A stretch of DNA of 64,000 bases from Heyndrickxia sporothermodurans (GTDB lineage: Bacteria > Bacillota > Bacilli > Bacillales > Bacillaceae_C): NCBI GenBank assembly GCA_016756695.1, contig CP066701.1, forward strand, positions 614,001-678,000, in the 5' to 3' direction. Positions 33,137 to 41,965 of the stretch are shown here, one piece after another. The position numbers and the translations under genes are program-made. Position 1 is the stretch's first letter. Each line of letters opens with the position of its first letter. The notes below the pieces were generated by a model, which made no database searches, was not told the DNA's origin, and saw only the letters and a list, made by a program, of their open reading frames with translations.

Positions 33137-33490
33137 TTAGAACACTCCTTTTGGTGACTTTTGAATAGCCTTTGGTTGCTGAATCGATAACCCCTCAAGT
33201 AGCCACCGAACCTCCTGCTGGGATAGTTTTCGCACCTCATTTTCGTCTTTTGACCATTGAAGTTTGCCTTTATCCAAACGTTTATAAAGCATGGCGAAGC
33301 CATCACCATCGAAATACAAACATTTATACCGATCCTTACTCCATCCTGAAAATAAGAAAATGGAATCACCATATGGGTCCAGCTCAAAAGAATCCTGAAT
33401 CAGTGTGGCTAATCCATCAATGCCTTTACGCATGTCAGTTTTTCCACAAATGATGTAAATGTTTTTAACACTTGTATAGTCGTGTTTCAC
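33137..33490 (-). CDS. tnpB: IS66-family TnpB accessory protein
   Basis: A 117-residue, intact TnpB that differs from 197-550 by only a few residues near the C-terminus (LDKGKLQWSKDE, QKSPKGVF), although the DNA differs more. DMRKGIDGL and SIFLFSG are present. It overlaps the upstream small ORF by 4 bp. Confidence 0.88.
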   Translation of the reverse strand: MKHDYTSVKNIYIICGKTDMRKGIDGLATLIQDSFELDPYGDSIFLFSGWSKDRYKCLYFDGDGFAMLYKRLDKGKLQWSKDENEVRKLSQQEVRWLLEGLSIQQPKAIQKSPKGVF

Positions 33491-33681
33491 AGATGTCTCA
33501 ACTCCCTCATAACAGTTTGAATGATGTGCTCATCCACGCCGTTGTTGAAGGAAATTTCTATGTTTGCCGTTTTGATCGTGCAAGCTTTATTGGAAGAGGC
33601 TGTTGATGACGTGGATGAATAATAATCTTTATTTTTGGAATGTAATGTAACGGGGACAATTGTTAATTTTTGTTCTGGCAT
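33487..33681 (-). CDS. IS66-family accessory protein (TnpA-like, short)
   Basis: A 64-residue relative of 9-200 with a shared C-terminus (NGVDEHIIQTVMREL) and a more divergent N-terminus (MPEQKLTIVPVTLHSKNKDY). It is preceded by AAGGAGGTGCTTTTCAT. As in the other copies, only the TnpA tail is present. Confidence 0.75.
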   Translation of the reverse strand: MPEQKLTIVPVTLHSKNKDYYSSTSSTASSNKACTIKTANIEISFNNGVDEHIIQTVMRELRHL

Positions 33682-33773
33682 ATGAAAAGCACCTCCTTAA
33701 ATTGATACATTCATAGTACCAGGAGGCGCTGCTTGTTTATATGCGTTGTTTGATTGGGGGCTTACCGTCTTTT

Positions 33774-34034
33774 TAAGTTTTCTTGTGTATAACACAAGTT
33801 TACGAAGGAGACGTTTTTTATTCTTAATCGAGTAAGTAGCAAAAGTAAAATAAGCGGAGATATTCCGGCTAAATGCAGAATGGAGCTCATTTTGGGGTAT
33901 ATAAGGGGAATTTTTCCGGTTATCCAAAGCAATATCCCCCTTTTTTTCATTTTTTGAGTCAATAGGCGGAATCCCTCCGTCTATTTCTTACGATTAGTCA
34001 AGTGTATTTCAGTTAATTCATTTATGTTTTTTGT
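33774..34034. repeat. gene-free segment with degenerate repeats
   Basis: No credible gene. On the minus strand, related blocks ACGGAGGGATTCCGCCTAT, CCGGAAAAATTCCCCTTAT and CCGGAATATCTCCGCTTAT recur about 51-61 bp apart (about 33853-33988). CTTGTGTATAACACAAG at 33781-33797 is a small palindrome. Short open frames here consist of these repeats and are not annotated. Confidence 0.45.
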
Positions 34035-34076
34035 TTAGATGTATTTGGGAGGGGTACCCCTCCCAAATACATCTAA
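34035..34076. repeat. 42-bp perfect palindrome
   Basis: The two halves TTAGATGTATTTGGGAGGGG (34035-34054) and TACCCC onward are exactly complementary about the centre GGTACC (34053-34058), without a loop or mismatch. It lies just beyond the 3' end of the truncated IS110 transposase gene. No T-tract follows, so a simple terminator is unlikely. Confidence 0.8.
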
Positions 34077-34152
34077 TTTTTCCCATGACGAAAAGACCTC
34101 ACGATATTCTTTTTTTCGAAAGGTCAGTGTGCTATAGTGAATATAAACTTGG

Positions 34153-34979
34153 CTACGATTTCTGAGCTGGTAGTGCGGACTCATAATCGTAAAGTAAGCC
34201 TTGTGTCAATAACTGAAACGTCACTTTCAGAAACTTATTGATACACGCCACAATCGCGACCTTATGAGGCTTTCTCTGAGGTTGCGTTTTTAATTTGTAA
34301 TAATAGTCTACTAAATGATTGGGTTTTCCTTTTGTCATAATCATTGTACACATCATAAAAAATAAAATCTTCCGTAGCTTCTTATTTCCTCGTTTATTAA
34401 TTCGATCTCGGTATTGTGTATTGCCAGATTGATAGCGCATAATATCGATTCCAACGTAAGCGTTCAGTTGTTTTGCATTTTTAAATCGGCGAATGTCACC
34501 TAGTTCGCCAATAAGTCTGCACGCTGTTGTATCACCAATCCCCGGAAAAGAGCGTAATACGGTATATTCCTTTCTTCCTTCAGACATCACAACCATTTGT
34601 TTCACAAGCTGGTCTTTCTTCTCCATTAAATCCGCAATACGTCGGGCGTAATCGCGTACTTGATTACAACGAATATCCGTTGGCTCAATGGCAGGGTATG
34701 AATTTTTCGCAGCTTCTAATAACACGATGGCTTTTTTCTCTGCACGTTCTAGTGAAAGTCTTTTACGTGTATTGTTTTTTAAACGATTTTTAATAATTGT
34801 CTTTGAATGAGCTAATAATAGTGCTGGATGTGGATACAATTGCACAAAATTTAGAAATAGCGCTGAACTCGGTGTAATAAGTCGTTCCAACTCTGGAAAT
34901 GAAATATGTAAAATGGCATGCATACGATTGCGTAAAAGAATAAGTTCTTCTTCAATCTCGTCATAATAACGAGTAGTCG
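34153..34979 (-). pseudogene. IS110-family transposase, 5' truncated
   Basis: The C-terminal 275 codons of a DEDD transposase of the IS110 family. The Transposase_20 domain is complete: LRSFPGIGDTTACRLIGELG, FKNAKQLNAYVGI, SGNTQYRDRINKRGNKKLRK. The N-terminal RuvC-like DEDD domain is absent: the frame runs open into the IS66 end at 34979/34980. The missing part is not found on the far side of that IS66 element, so DNA was deleted or rearranged. ATG 34923 is only an internal Met. Confidence 0.88.
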
Positions 34980-35074
34980 GTAAGCCCGAATTATAAAAAA
35001 TAAGTGTACCTTTCGGTACGCATCGTAAATAGCCGTAAATTCTGACTTTTTTAATCGAATTACGGCTATTTCAT

Positions 35075-36667
35075 TTATTTGCTACATTCTGCCTGAATCA
35101 TTTTTGACCAGGGCATGTATTGATCTAAAATTTCAGGGTTTTGTTGGACGCCGAGATTTGGTAAATCCGTAAAAAGTTTCTTTATATATTCATAGAAATC
35201 AACGCCGTTACTTTTGGCAGTTTCAGCAATACTTAAACAGATGGCATTCGCTTTTGCACCAGCTTCACTTACACTAAAGAGCCAATTTTTTCTTCCTATA
35301 ACGTTGGGACGGATGGCGTTCTCGGCTGGATTATTATCCATTTCAATTCGCCCATCATTCAGGAATAATTTGAGTCCATTTGCCCTGTTTAATGTGTATT
35401 CAGCTGCTTTTGCTAACGCATTTTTTCCGTAAAATGGTGATGTTTCAACCCAGTGAAGGAATTCCTCCACGATTGGCTTCGAGTACTTTTGACGTTTTTT
35501 TCTTCGTTTACTCGGAGACAAACGTTTAAATTGCCTTTCTAGTCGATATAAATCATCACAATATTTCACACCGATTCTACCATTTTTGCTATCAGCTTTC
35601 AGCCAATAACGACGAACATGCGCCCAACAATTTGCGAAATTAACGCCTTCCAACTTATCATAAGCAGAATAACCATCACACACAATTGTTCCAGAAAAGC
35701 CTTCAATAAAACTTTCAAGGACAGATCGAGCTCGAGATAATGCGCTTTGAAAGAGAGTCATTGTTGGCCCTTGGCTTGGCACACTTCGAAACACCCAATT
35801 ATACGCATTGGCTTGGCCAGATTTCCCATCGGATCGGTTGATAATTTGTCCGTATGTTTCATCGACATGCAAAACCGATTTTGCCATCATCAACTCTTTC
35901 ATTCGTTCGTATACAGGTAACAGCCAATCATGTGCTACACGGATAACCCAATTCGATAGGTTTTTATCATTGGTATTCAGTCCATAGCGATTCCATTCCT
36001 TTACCTGACGGTAAAGAGGTAAATATTGTGCAAATTTATCATAGATGACTTTGGCAAGTACGCTAGGACTTGCGATGCTACGCTGAATCGCTGGTTGTGG
36101 TGCTTTCCCGCGTTTGATTTGTGCTGGCTGTGATGAATCAACTTTGCAGTCTTTACATTCATACGCATGTTCAATGTGCTGTACTTTCATCATTTTTGCA
36201 GGAATAAATTTTGCTTCTTCACGTACAAGTGTACTACCAATTTCAATCATTTGCCCTTGGCAACAGTCACAGATTGTATTTTTCGGATGATGGTGAATAG
36301 CTTCTACTTCAATACCATCATGCAAGGAATCATTTCGTTTTTTTGATTTAACTTTTCGTACAACAGTATAAGAGATTGTCTGTTGGCTTTGTTCTTCTGT
36401 GTGCTCAGGTTCGCTAAAAGCCGGGTCATCATCAAATAATGAGCCTTGCCCATCTGGTACGTTGTATTTCGATTTTTCGTATTTCGATCCATATAAAAGT
36501 TTTGTTAAATGGCGAATTTGTTCAGTTAGCGCTTCAATCTGTTTAGTTGATTGATCTAGCTTTTTCGATAAGTCTTTGTTTTGTTGATTTGAATGAGCCA
36601 ATTGTTCTTCGAGAAGTCGAATTAATTTCCCATATGGATTCTTGTTATTGGAAGAAGTATTAACCAT
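35075..36667 (-). CDS. tnpC: IS66-family transposase TnpC (intact)
   Basis: The only uninterrupted tnpC of its type in the window, 530 residues. Coiled-coil N-terminus (about 15-50), zinc region with CDCC (about 125) and CKDCK (about 163), catalytic Asp in HVDETYGQ (about 264), Asp in VCDGYSAYD (about 321), Glu in MDNNPAENAIRP (about 460), and IS66 C-terminal domain ending QYMPWSKMIQAECSK. It serves as reference for the indels in the other copies. Its own tnpB is interrupted, so autonomous transposition is doubtful, but it could act on other copies. Confidence 0.95.
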   Translation of the reverse strand: MVNTSSNNKNPYGKLIRLLEEQLAHSNQQNKDLSKKLDQSTKQIEALTEQIRHLTKLLYGSKYEKSKYNVPDGQGSLFDDDPAFSEPEHTEEQSQQTISYTVVRKVKSKKRNDSLHDGIEVEAIHHHPKNTICDCCQGQMIEIGSTLVREEAKFIPAKMMKVQHIEHAYECKDCKVDSSQPAQIKRGKAPQPAIQRSIASPSVLAKVIYDKFAQYLPLYRQVKEWNRYGLNTNDKNLSNWVIRVAHDWLLPVYERMKELMMAKSVLHVDETYGQIINRSDGKSGQANAYNWVFRSVPSQGPTMTLFQSALSRARSVLESFIEGFSGTIVCDGYSAYDKLEGVNFANCWAHVRRYWLKADSKNGRIGVKYCDDLYRLERQFKRLSPSKRRKKRQKYSKPIVEEFLHWVETSPFYGKNALAKAAEYTLNRANGLKLFLNDGRIEMDNNPAENAIRPNVIGRKNWLFSVSEAGAKANAICLSIAETAKSNGVDFYEYIKKLFTDLPNLGVQQNPEILDQYMPWSKMIQAECSK

Positions 36668-37150
36668 TTATTTCACCACTTTTCGTTCACCATAAGTTAG
36701 TTATATTATAACATTTTTAACGTAGAAAGCGAAGTTGAAAATGGCTATAAACCAACATTTCTAGCTTGTTTAGAATACTCCTTTTTGTGATTTTTGAATG
36801 GCCTTTGGTTGCTGAATGGACAACCCTTCTAACAACCAGCGAACCTCCTGTTGCGAAAGTTTACGTACTTCATTTTCATCTTTTGGCCATTGAAGTTTTC
36901 CTCCATCTAGTCGCTTATAAAGCATGGCGAAACCATCGCCATCAAAATATAAACATTTATAACGGTCTTTACTCCAACCAGAGAAAAGGAAAATAGAATC
37001 TCCATATGGATCAAGTTCGAAAGAATCTTGAATTAGCGTTGCTAATCCATCAATTCCCTTCCTCATATCTGTTTTACCGCAAATAATATAAATGTTTTTT
37101 ACGTAAGCGTAAAATAATCCCCACCTGTCAACCAGATGGGGATCGAGTTA

Positions 37151-38773
37151 TTATTTAGGTAAGTTTTTAAAATCTATGCAAACGATTGGAAGTGTTGTTG
37201 ACCAAGGCAGTACTTTATCCAGGGCATTTTTATCTGTCAGATCAATGTTAGGTAACTTCTCAAATAAATAGCGAAGGTAATAATATGGGTTTAGGCCATT
37301 TTCCTTTGCTGTTTCCACAATGCTATAAATGATTGCGCTAGCCCTTGCACCTTTCGGTGTATTTGAAAAAAGGAAGTTTTTTCTCCCAATAACAAAGGGC
37401 TTTATTGAGCGCTCGCTTCTATTATTATCAATTTCTAATCGTCCATCCTCTAGGAATGCCACTAATTTCTTCCATTGATTGAGACAGTAGGTAATCGCCT
37501 GACCTAAAGCGCTTTTTGGTAACACTTTTTGCTTCTGTATTTTTAGCCATGACAAAAAAGCATCCAAGACTGGCTTGCTGCGTTCTAATCGTTTTTCGTA
37601 TCGTTCCATAGAGGATAACTCCTTTAGGTCGCGCTCAATGCGATATAGTTGGTTACAGTATTGGAGACCTTCCATTGCTGCTACTCCTGATGTCAGACGC
37701 TTTGAAGAAGGCAATACTTTTAAAGCCTCATCAAATTTACGTCGAGCATGAGCCATGCAACCGACCAGTTTTACATTAGGTACCTTATGGTACCCGGCGT
37801 ATCCATCAACCTGTAAATATCCTTTAAACCCTGACAGGAATTTCTCGGCATTTTTGCCTGACCTAGTTTCCTGATAATCGTAAAGGATGATTGAAGGTCC
37901 TTCTTTTCCAGTACGGTAGAGCCAGAGATATGATTTTGAGGTGGCTGGCCGACCGGGTTCGTGAAGTACCTGCAGGGTCGATTCGTCCGCATGTAAAATA
38001 TCCTTTTCCAAAAGAAGTTGATGCATGCGATCATAAAGTGGGCTCAACCACCGGTTGGCCCCGTGAATCATCCAATTGGCAAGGGTTTGGCGTGATAACG
38101 GTACCCCCAATCTGGAAAATTGCTTTTCTTGCCGGTATAATGGCAGCCCATCCACATATTTTTGATTCATAATATGTGCCATTAAAGAAGGAGATGCTAA
38201 ACTACCTGAATGAACCGGTTTAGGCATTGGTGCTGTTACAACCGGAGTTTCAATTTCTTCACGTTCACAATGGCGGCAAGAGTAAATGGACTGAACATGT
38301 TTAACAACTTTCAATTCCGCAGGAATGTATTTTAGTTCCTGGCGTACTTGCGTACTCATTTCATGCAGATTTCCACCGCAACACGAACAAACCTGCTCTT
38401 CAGGGGATAAACGATATTCAATCGTCTCCACAGGCAAGTTTTCTAACATCAGTTCACGTTGGCCGCGAACTTTGCGGCGCCGTTGATAAGTAATAGATTC
38501 CAAAGTAGGTTCCGGCAAATCTGGATTAGCTTCATTTTCTACTTCATTAAAAAGTTCCAATTGATCGGGGTTGGTTTTTTCACTGGAAAAGCCGAATCTA
38601 TTTTTCTGCAGAAGGCGAAGCTGTTCTTCAGTCCATTTTAATTTGGTATCTAACGCGCTCTGCTTTTTAGCTTCGCCTCTAATTCCGCATTTTGTTTCTC
38701 CAGCATTTCCAAGCGTTGCAGGAGTTCTTCAATTGTAGGGGTTGGGGTAGTTGAATTCGCTGTCTTTTTCATA
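37151..38773 (-). pseudogene. tnpC: transposase TnpC of nested IS66-family element, frameshifted near N-terminus
   Basis: ATG 38773 opens [20 protein letters not shown] and a coiled coil, but the frame breaks near 38673 in GCGAAGCTAAAAAGCAG, probably one base short at AAGCTT or a similar site. The remainder 37151-38560 (469 codons) is intact: zinc cluster [18 protein letters not shown] (catalytic Asp), [30 protein letters not shown] (catalytic Glu) and the IS66 C-terminus. Confidence 0.85.
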
Positions 38774-38818
38774 AATATATTATACGATAAAATAGGTAAA
38801 TTCCTGATTTTTCATTAT

Positions 38819-39174
38819 TTAAATTACTGTTCTTGCTGTTACAACAGGGTGTGCCTGTTTTTGTTCCAATGATAATCCATCTAATAACCACCTTAATTGG
38901 CGTGGACTTATTTTCAGAGGACCCGAATTATTATCTGATGGTACCAATGAAAATTTCTCTCTCCAGCCGGCGATAATAAAGCCAAAAACCGTTATGATCC
39001 CATTGAAGAATTTTCAACTTGTCTCGCGCCGGTTACAAAAAACAAATAAACTCGAAGAAAAAGATCTAACTCGAATTCTTCTTTTACAAGAGCGACCAAT
39101 CCATCGATAGATTTCCGTAAATCTGTGACACCTTGTGCGAGGTAGACACGATCAACCGTAACTTCTTTTAGCAT
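38819..39174 (-). pseudogene. tnpB: TnpB of nested IS66-family element, frameshifted
   Basis: It starts MLKEVTVDRVYLAQGVTDLR with the typical DLRKSIDGL, loses frame after EEFELD near 39070 and again at GGCGCGAGACAAG (about 39025). The normal family text (LQWDHNGFWLYYRRL, RQLRWLLDGLSLEQ) continues in other frames to the stop at 38819. Confidence 0.8.
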
Positions 39175-39491
39175 ACTGATTTCAATGCCTTAACTACTTC
39201 CGCCAGTAGTGTTGGATTAAAGCCAGGTTTAACCACGATGGATGCTGAACCAACATTTATATGTAATGTTTCATTCTGTTGCTCAGATTCTTCTAATGTA
39301 ACCGGAATCCACTTGCTGTTAGAATCTTGGGTTGAATAGAAATTATCGGCTTTATAAAGCCAATACTTTAACTGATGAATACTTATTTCATTGATTTCAC
39401 ACCATTTGGATTGGGTGAGGCCACTCGCTCTGAAAAGAGCGATCCTACGCTCCCATTCCTTACGCAATTCTGGATTATTTCTTTGGGACAT
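39168..39491 (-). CDS. tnpA: TnpA of nested IS66-family element
   Basis: A 107-residue full-length TnpA: helix-turn-helix region RIALFRASGLTQSKWCEINE with the following HQLKYWLYK, a linker, and the C-terminal strand-helix unit ending NPTLLAEVVKALKSVC. It overlaps tnpB by 7 bp. Behind AGGAGGTTTTTTT. Confidence 0.88.
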   Translation of the reverse strand: MSQRNNPELRKEWERRIALFRASGLTQSKWCEINEISIHQLKYWLYKADNFYSTQDSNSKWIPVTLEESEQQNETLHINVGSASIVVKPGFNPTLLAEVVKALKSVC

Positions 39492-39601
39492 AAAAAAACC
39501 TCCTCAAACTTTGATTTGAAGAGATTATCTCACAGGTACTATATATGTTAATAGGTGTATTCTATTTGACTCTTACTTTTTTACACTGGTATAATCATGT
39601 T

Positions 39602-39793
39602 TCATAGATTTTTCAACTCCCTCATGACCGTTTGGATGATGTGCTCATCTACGCCGTTGAAGAAGGAAATTTCAGCAGCTTCAATTTTGATTGTGCAAAA
39701 GCTATTTGAAGGATCTTTCGAAGTTGTGGATGTTATAATATTTTTTTCTGGTTGTATTGAAACGGGGACGATTGTTAGTTTTTGTTGTGACAT
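39602..39793 (-). CDS. IS66-family accessory protein (TnpA-like, short)
   Basis: Identical to 9-200 and 21382-21573; first gene of IS66 copy 3. Its stop overlaps the start of the split tnpB. Confidence 0.8.
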   Translation of the reverse strand: MSQQKLTIVPVSIQPEKNIITSTTSKDPSNSFCTIKIEAAEISFFNGVDEHIIQTVMRELKNL

Positions 39794-39876
39794 AGGAAAA
39801 GCACCTCCTTAATTGATACGATTATTGTACTAAGGGGTGCTGATCATTTATATGCGTTGTTTGAATGGGGGCTTAC

Positions 39877-40152
39877 CTAATGTTAGTATGTTTAAGCCTT
39901 TTTTTAATACTAAACACTAATTAAGAGAAGTTTTTCCGTCTATTTTTCAGTTCGAGGTGCTTAACCTGCAACAGATTAGCACGAATCCTCTTCATACTAA
40001 ATGTGGGAATCAGCATCTTTTTATAGACCAGATAGTACCTAAAACGGCTCTGCAAGACTGATATGTATTTGCTATGTCAAAGTTAAAGAAATTTCGTAGA
40101 AACCATAATAAGACGTCATCAACTTAACATGGAAGTAGTTGAGTTGCAGATT
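39877..40152. other. gene-free segment between IS66 and the CRISPR array
   Basis: No intact gene. On the minus strand a frame from about 40055 to 39915 reads YYLVYKKMLIPTFSMKRIRA...HLELKNRRKNFS and stops, which looks like the C-terminal remnant of a decayed transposase, but I cannot name the family. The segment includes the trailer end of the CRISPR array. Confidence 0.35.
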
Positions 40153-41497
40153 ATTTCAATCTACACACTCATGTAGAGTGCGACCAATTTTCATTTTTTC
40201 TGAGCCGATACACATTGGATCTCAATCCACGCACTCACATAGAGTGCGACGTCTTGCGAAAAAATCACTTTATAACCTTTTTCAATTTCAATCCACGCAC
40301 TCACATAGAGTGCGACCGAAAAAATCTCCAATACCATCAGCATAACCAGGATTTCAATCCACGCACTCACATAGAGTGCGACCCGGATAAATTAAAAGTC
40401 ATGCCTGTTCCATTAATTTCAATCCACGCACTCACATAGAGTGCGACGCTTAATTTGACCGCCAGATGGATCAAGCCAAGATTTCAATCCACGCACTCAC
40501 ATAGAGTGCGACCCGGATAAATTAAAAGTCATGCCTGTTCCATTAATTTCAATCCACGCACTCACATAGAGTGCGACGTTTGCAAACCATTGGCTGTCTG
40601 TGTAAGGGTAATTTCAATCCACGCACTCACATAGAGTGCGACATTTTCTTCTCTTCTTTACTAGCAATAGCATTGATATTTCAATCCACGCACTCACATA
40701 GAGTGCGACATAAGGACAAGCACGTGGTTCCAACCGAAGAAAATTTCAATCCACGCACTCACATAGAGTGCGACTTAAATGCAGTGGATGATCTCGATGG
40801 CGAACTAGATTTCAATCCACGCACTCACATAGAGTGCGACTATGTACCACTAATCCTTTTTCCTAATAATGATATTTCAATCCACGCACTCACATAGAGT
40901 GCGACATTTTCTTCTCTTCTTTACTAGCAATAGCATTGATATTTCAATCCACGCACTCACATAGAGTGCGACTCCCCCACCGCCATCTCCTCCTTGTCCT
41001 CCATCTATTTCAATCCACGCACTCACATAGAGTGCGACATTAACGGATGATACTCGTACTCTTACAATCACGATTTCAATCCACGCACTCACATAGAGTG
41101 CGACGTATTCGCCTGTTCTTTAAAGCCTGCAGAACGAATTTCAATCCACGCACTCACATAGAGTGCGACATGTAGCTGATTTTGAGGTTCATAAACTGGA
41201 TGATTTCAATCCACGCACTCACATAGAGTGCGACACTCAATCCATCATCGACTTGACAACGAATTGTGATTTCAATCCACGCACTCACATAGAGTGCGAC
41301 CCGTAAACAGTTATAAAGGATTTTACGTTTAAAGATTTCAATCCACGCACTCACATAGAGTGCGACAAAGTCGAGACAGACATCACTGTTGATGCGATTA
41401 TTTCAATCCACGCACTCACATAGAGTGCGACCCCAGCTGAGACAGAAGAGCAAAAGCAATTACGTATTTCAATCCACGCACTCACATAGAGTGCGAC
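40153..41497 (-). CRISPR. type I-C CRISPR array, 21 repeats and 20 spacers
   Basis: The 32-bp repeat, read on the minus strand, begins GTCGCACTCTATGTGAGTGC and ends GTGGATTGAAAT, the classical I-C sequence with a 6- to 7-bp hairpin and an ATTGAAAT tag. Repeats start (plus coordinates) at 40153, 40219, 40285, 40351, 40416, 40481, 40546, 40611, 40678, 40743, 40809, 40874, 40941, 41007, 41073, 41138, 41203, 41269, 41335, 41400 and 41466. Spacers are 33-35 bp. The repeat at 40153 is degenerate (four changes) and that at 40219 has one change, so this is the old, trailer end. The leader side is at 41497, next to cas2. Spacers 40383-40415 and 40513-40545 are identical, as are 40643-40677 and 40906-40940. 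Confidence 0.98.
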
Positions 41498-41665
41498 AGC
41501 GATTTTTGGTCAAAGTTACATAAAAAAAGTCTATTTCGATCCAAAAAACACTATTTTCTTTATTAAAATAAAGAACACATATAATTAATCCTAAAATTTA
41601 GGAGATGTAGCTTAAAAAATCTGGTGCGAATGAAGTGGGAATTTTATGTGCACTATACATCCGCA
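41498..41665 (-). promoter_or_regulatory. CRISPR leader
   Basis: 168 bp, AT-rich, between the cas2 stop and the first repeat. It should contain the promoter of the pre-crRNA and the integration signals read by Cas1-Cas2. TTCTTTATTAAAATAAAGAA (about 41556-41575) is a palindrome, and CCTAAAATTTAGG (about 41590-41602) another. No ORF. Confidence 0.8.
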
Positions 41666-41956
41666 CTAAAAGATTAATGGCGCTTCTAAATCAATTGATT
41701 TCTTTATACCAATATGTTCAACCTTATTCTTATAATTGTTACCCAGTTGATAGAATCTGAGGCTATCCTGATTTTCATCAATGATATTAGTCAGTTCTAT
41801 TTTCAAAGTAGCAAATTGAGCAGCATCAACAACACATTCAAACACCGAGTTTTGAACTCGTTGACCGTAATTTTGGCACAACTTAGAAACTTTTCTTAAT
41901 CTTTTTTGACCAGCATTATGAACCGTGCTTACATCATACGTAATTAATACTAACAA
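41666..41956 (-). CDS. cas2: Cas2 endonuclease, type I-C
   Basis: A 96-residue ferredoxin-fold protein that forms the adaptation complex with Cas1. The N-terminal strand MLVLITYDVST has the conserved Asp; VQNSVFECVVDAAQFATLK and DSLRFYQLGNN complete the Cas2 core. It starts 9 bp after the cas1 stop and is the last cas gene before the leader. Confidence 0.96.
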   Translation of the reverse strand: MLVLITYDVSTVHNAGQKRLRKVSKLCQNYGQRVQNSVFECVVDAAQFATLKIELTNIIDENQDSLRFYQLGNNYKNKVEHIGIKKSIDLEAPLIF

Positions 41957-41965
41957 TTAATGCAC

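Larger units (their letters stand above)
31370..33765 (-). mobile_element. IS66-family insertion sequence, divergent copy (2396 bp)
   Basis: Termini GTAAGCCCGAATTATAAA (31370) and ...TTGGGGGCTTAC (33765) are flanked by the 8-bp repeat CGTCTTTT (31362-31369 and 33766-33773). It is a clear relative of the copies at 21299 and 34980 but differs at many codons, so it is an older or separate arrival. It carries tnpA-like, tnpB and a broken tnpC. Confidence 0.95.
37103..39576 (-). mobile_element. second, distinct IS66-family element nested in copy 3 (2474 bp)
   Basis: Terminal inverted repeats GTAAGCGTAAAATAATC (37103) and GTAAGAGTCAAATAGAA (inverted, 39576), 8-bp target duplication TTTTTTAC. It has three genes of the standard IS66 layout but with sequences unlike its host, hence a different IS66 subgroup. 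Confidence 0.95.
36770..39605 (-). pseudogene. tnpB: IS66-family TnpB split by a nested IS
   Basis: The first nine codons (from ATG 39605, MKHDYTSVK) and the rest (37102 to 36770) are separated by the element 37103-39576. The duplicated TTTTTTAC (37095-37102 and 39577-39584) is the target repeat. Apart from this the sequence matches the intact protein at 197-550. Confidence 0.92.
34980..39876 (-). mobile_element. IS66-family insertion sequence, copy 3, carrying a second IS66-family element
   Basis: Termini GTAAGCCCGAATTATAAA (34980) and ...TGGGGGCTTAC (39876). It is nearly identical to copy 2 and about 2.4 kb long without the nested element 37103-39576. Unlike the other complete copies it has no target duplication: AGTAGTCG on one side, CTAATGTT on the other. 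Together with the truncated IS110 gene this indicates an adjacent deletion or a recombination between copies. Confidence 0.93.

Noticed and set aside
33697-33962. Two overlapping minus-strand frames of 66-76 codons
   Set aside because: No ribosome site, no recognisable family, and the DNA consists of degenerate intergenic repeats and the IS66 end.
40139-41354. Several open frames of 66-108 codons across the CRISPR array
   Set aside because: They are translations of the repeat and spacers (recurring phrases such as NPRTHIECD and VALYVSAWIEI) and have no ribosome sites.
40185-41465. Self-targeting spacers against the prophage in this window
   Set aside because: I compared the 20 spacers with the prophage by eye and saw no match; an exhaustive search was not possible.
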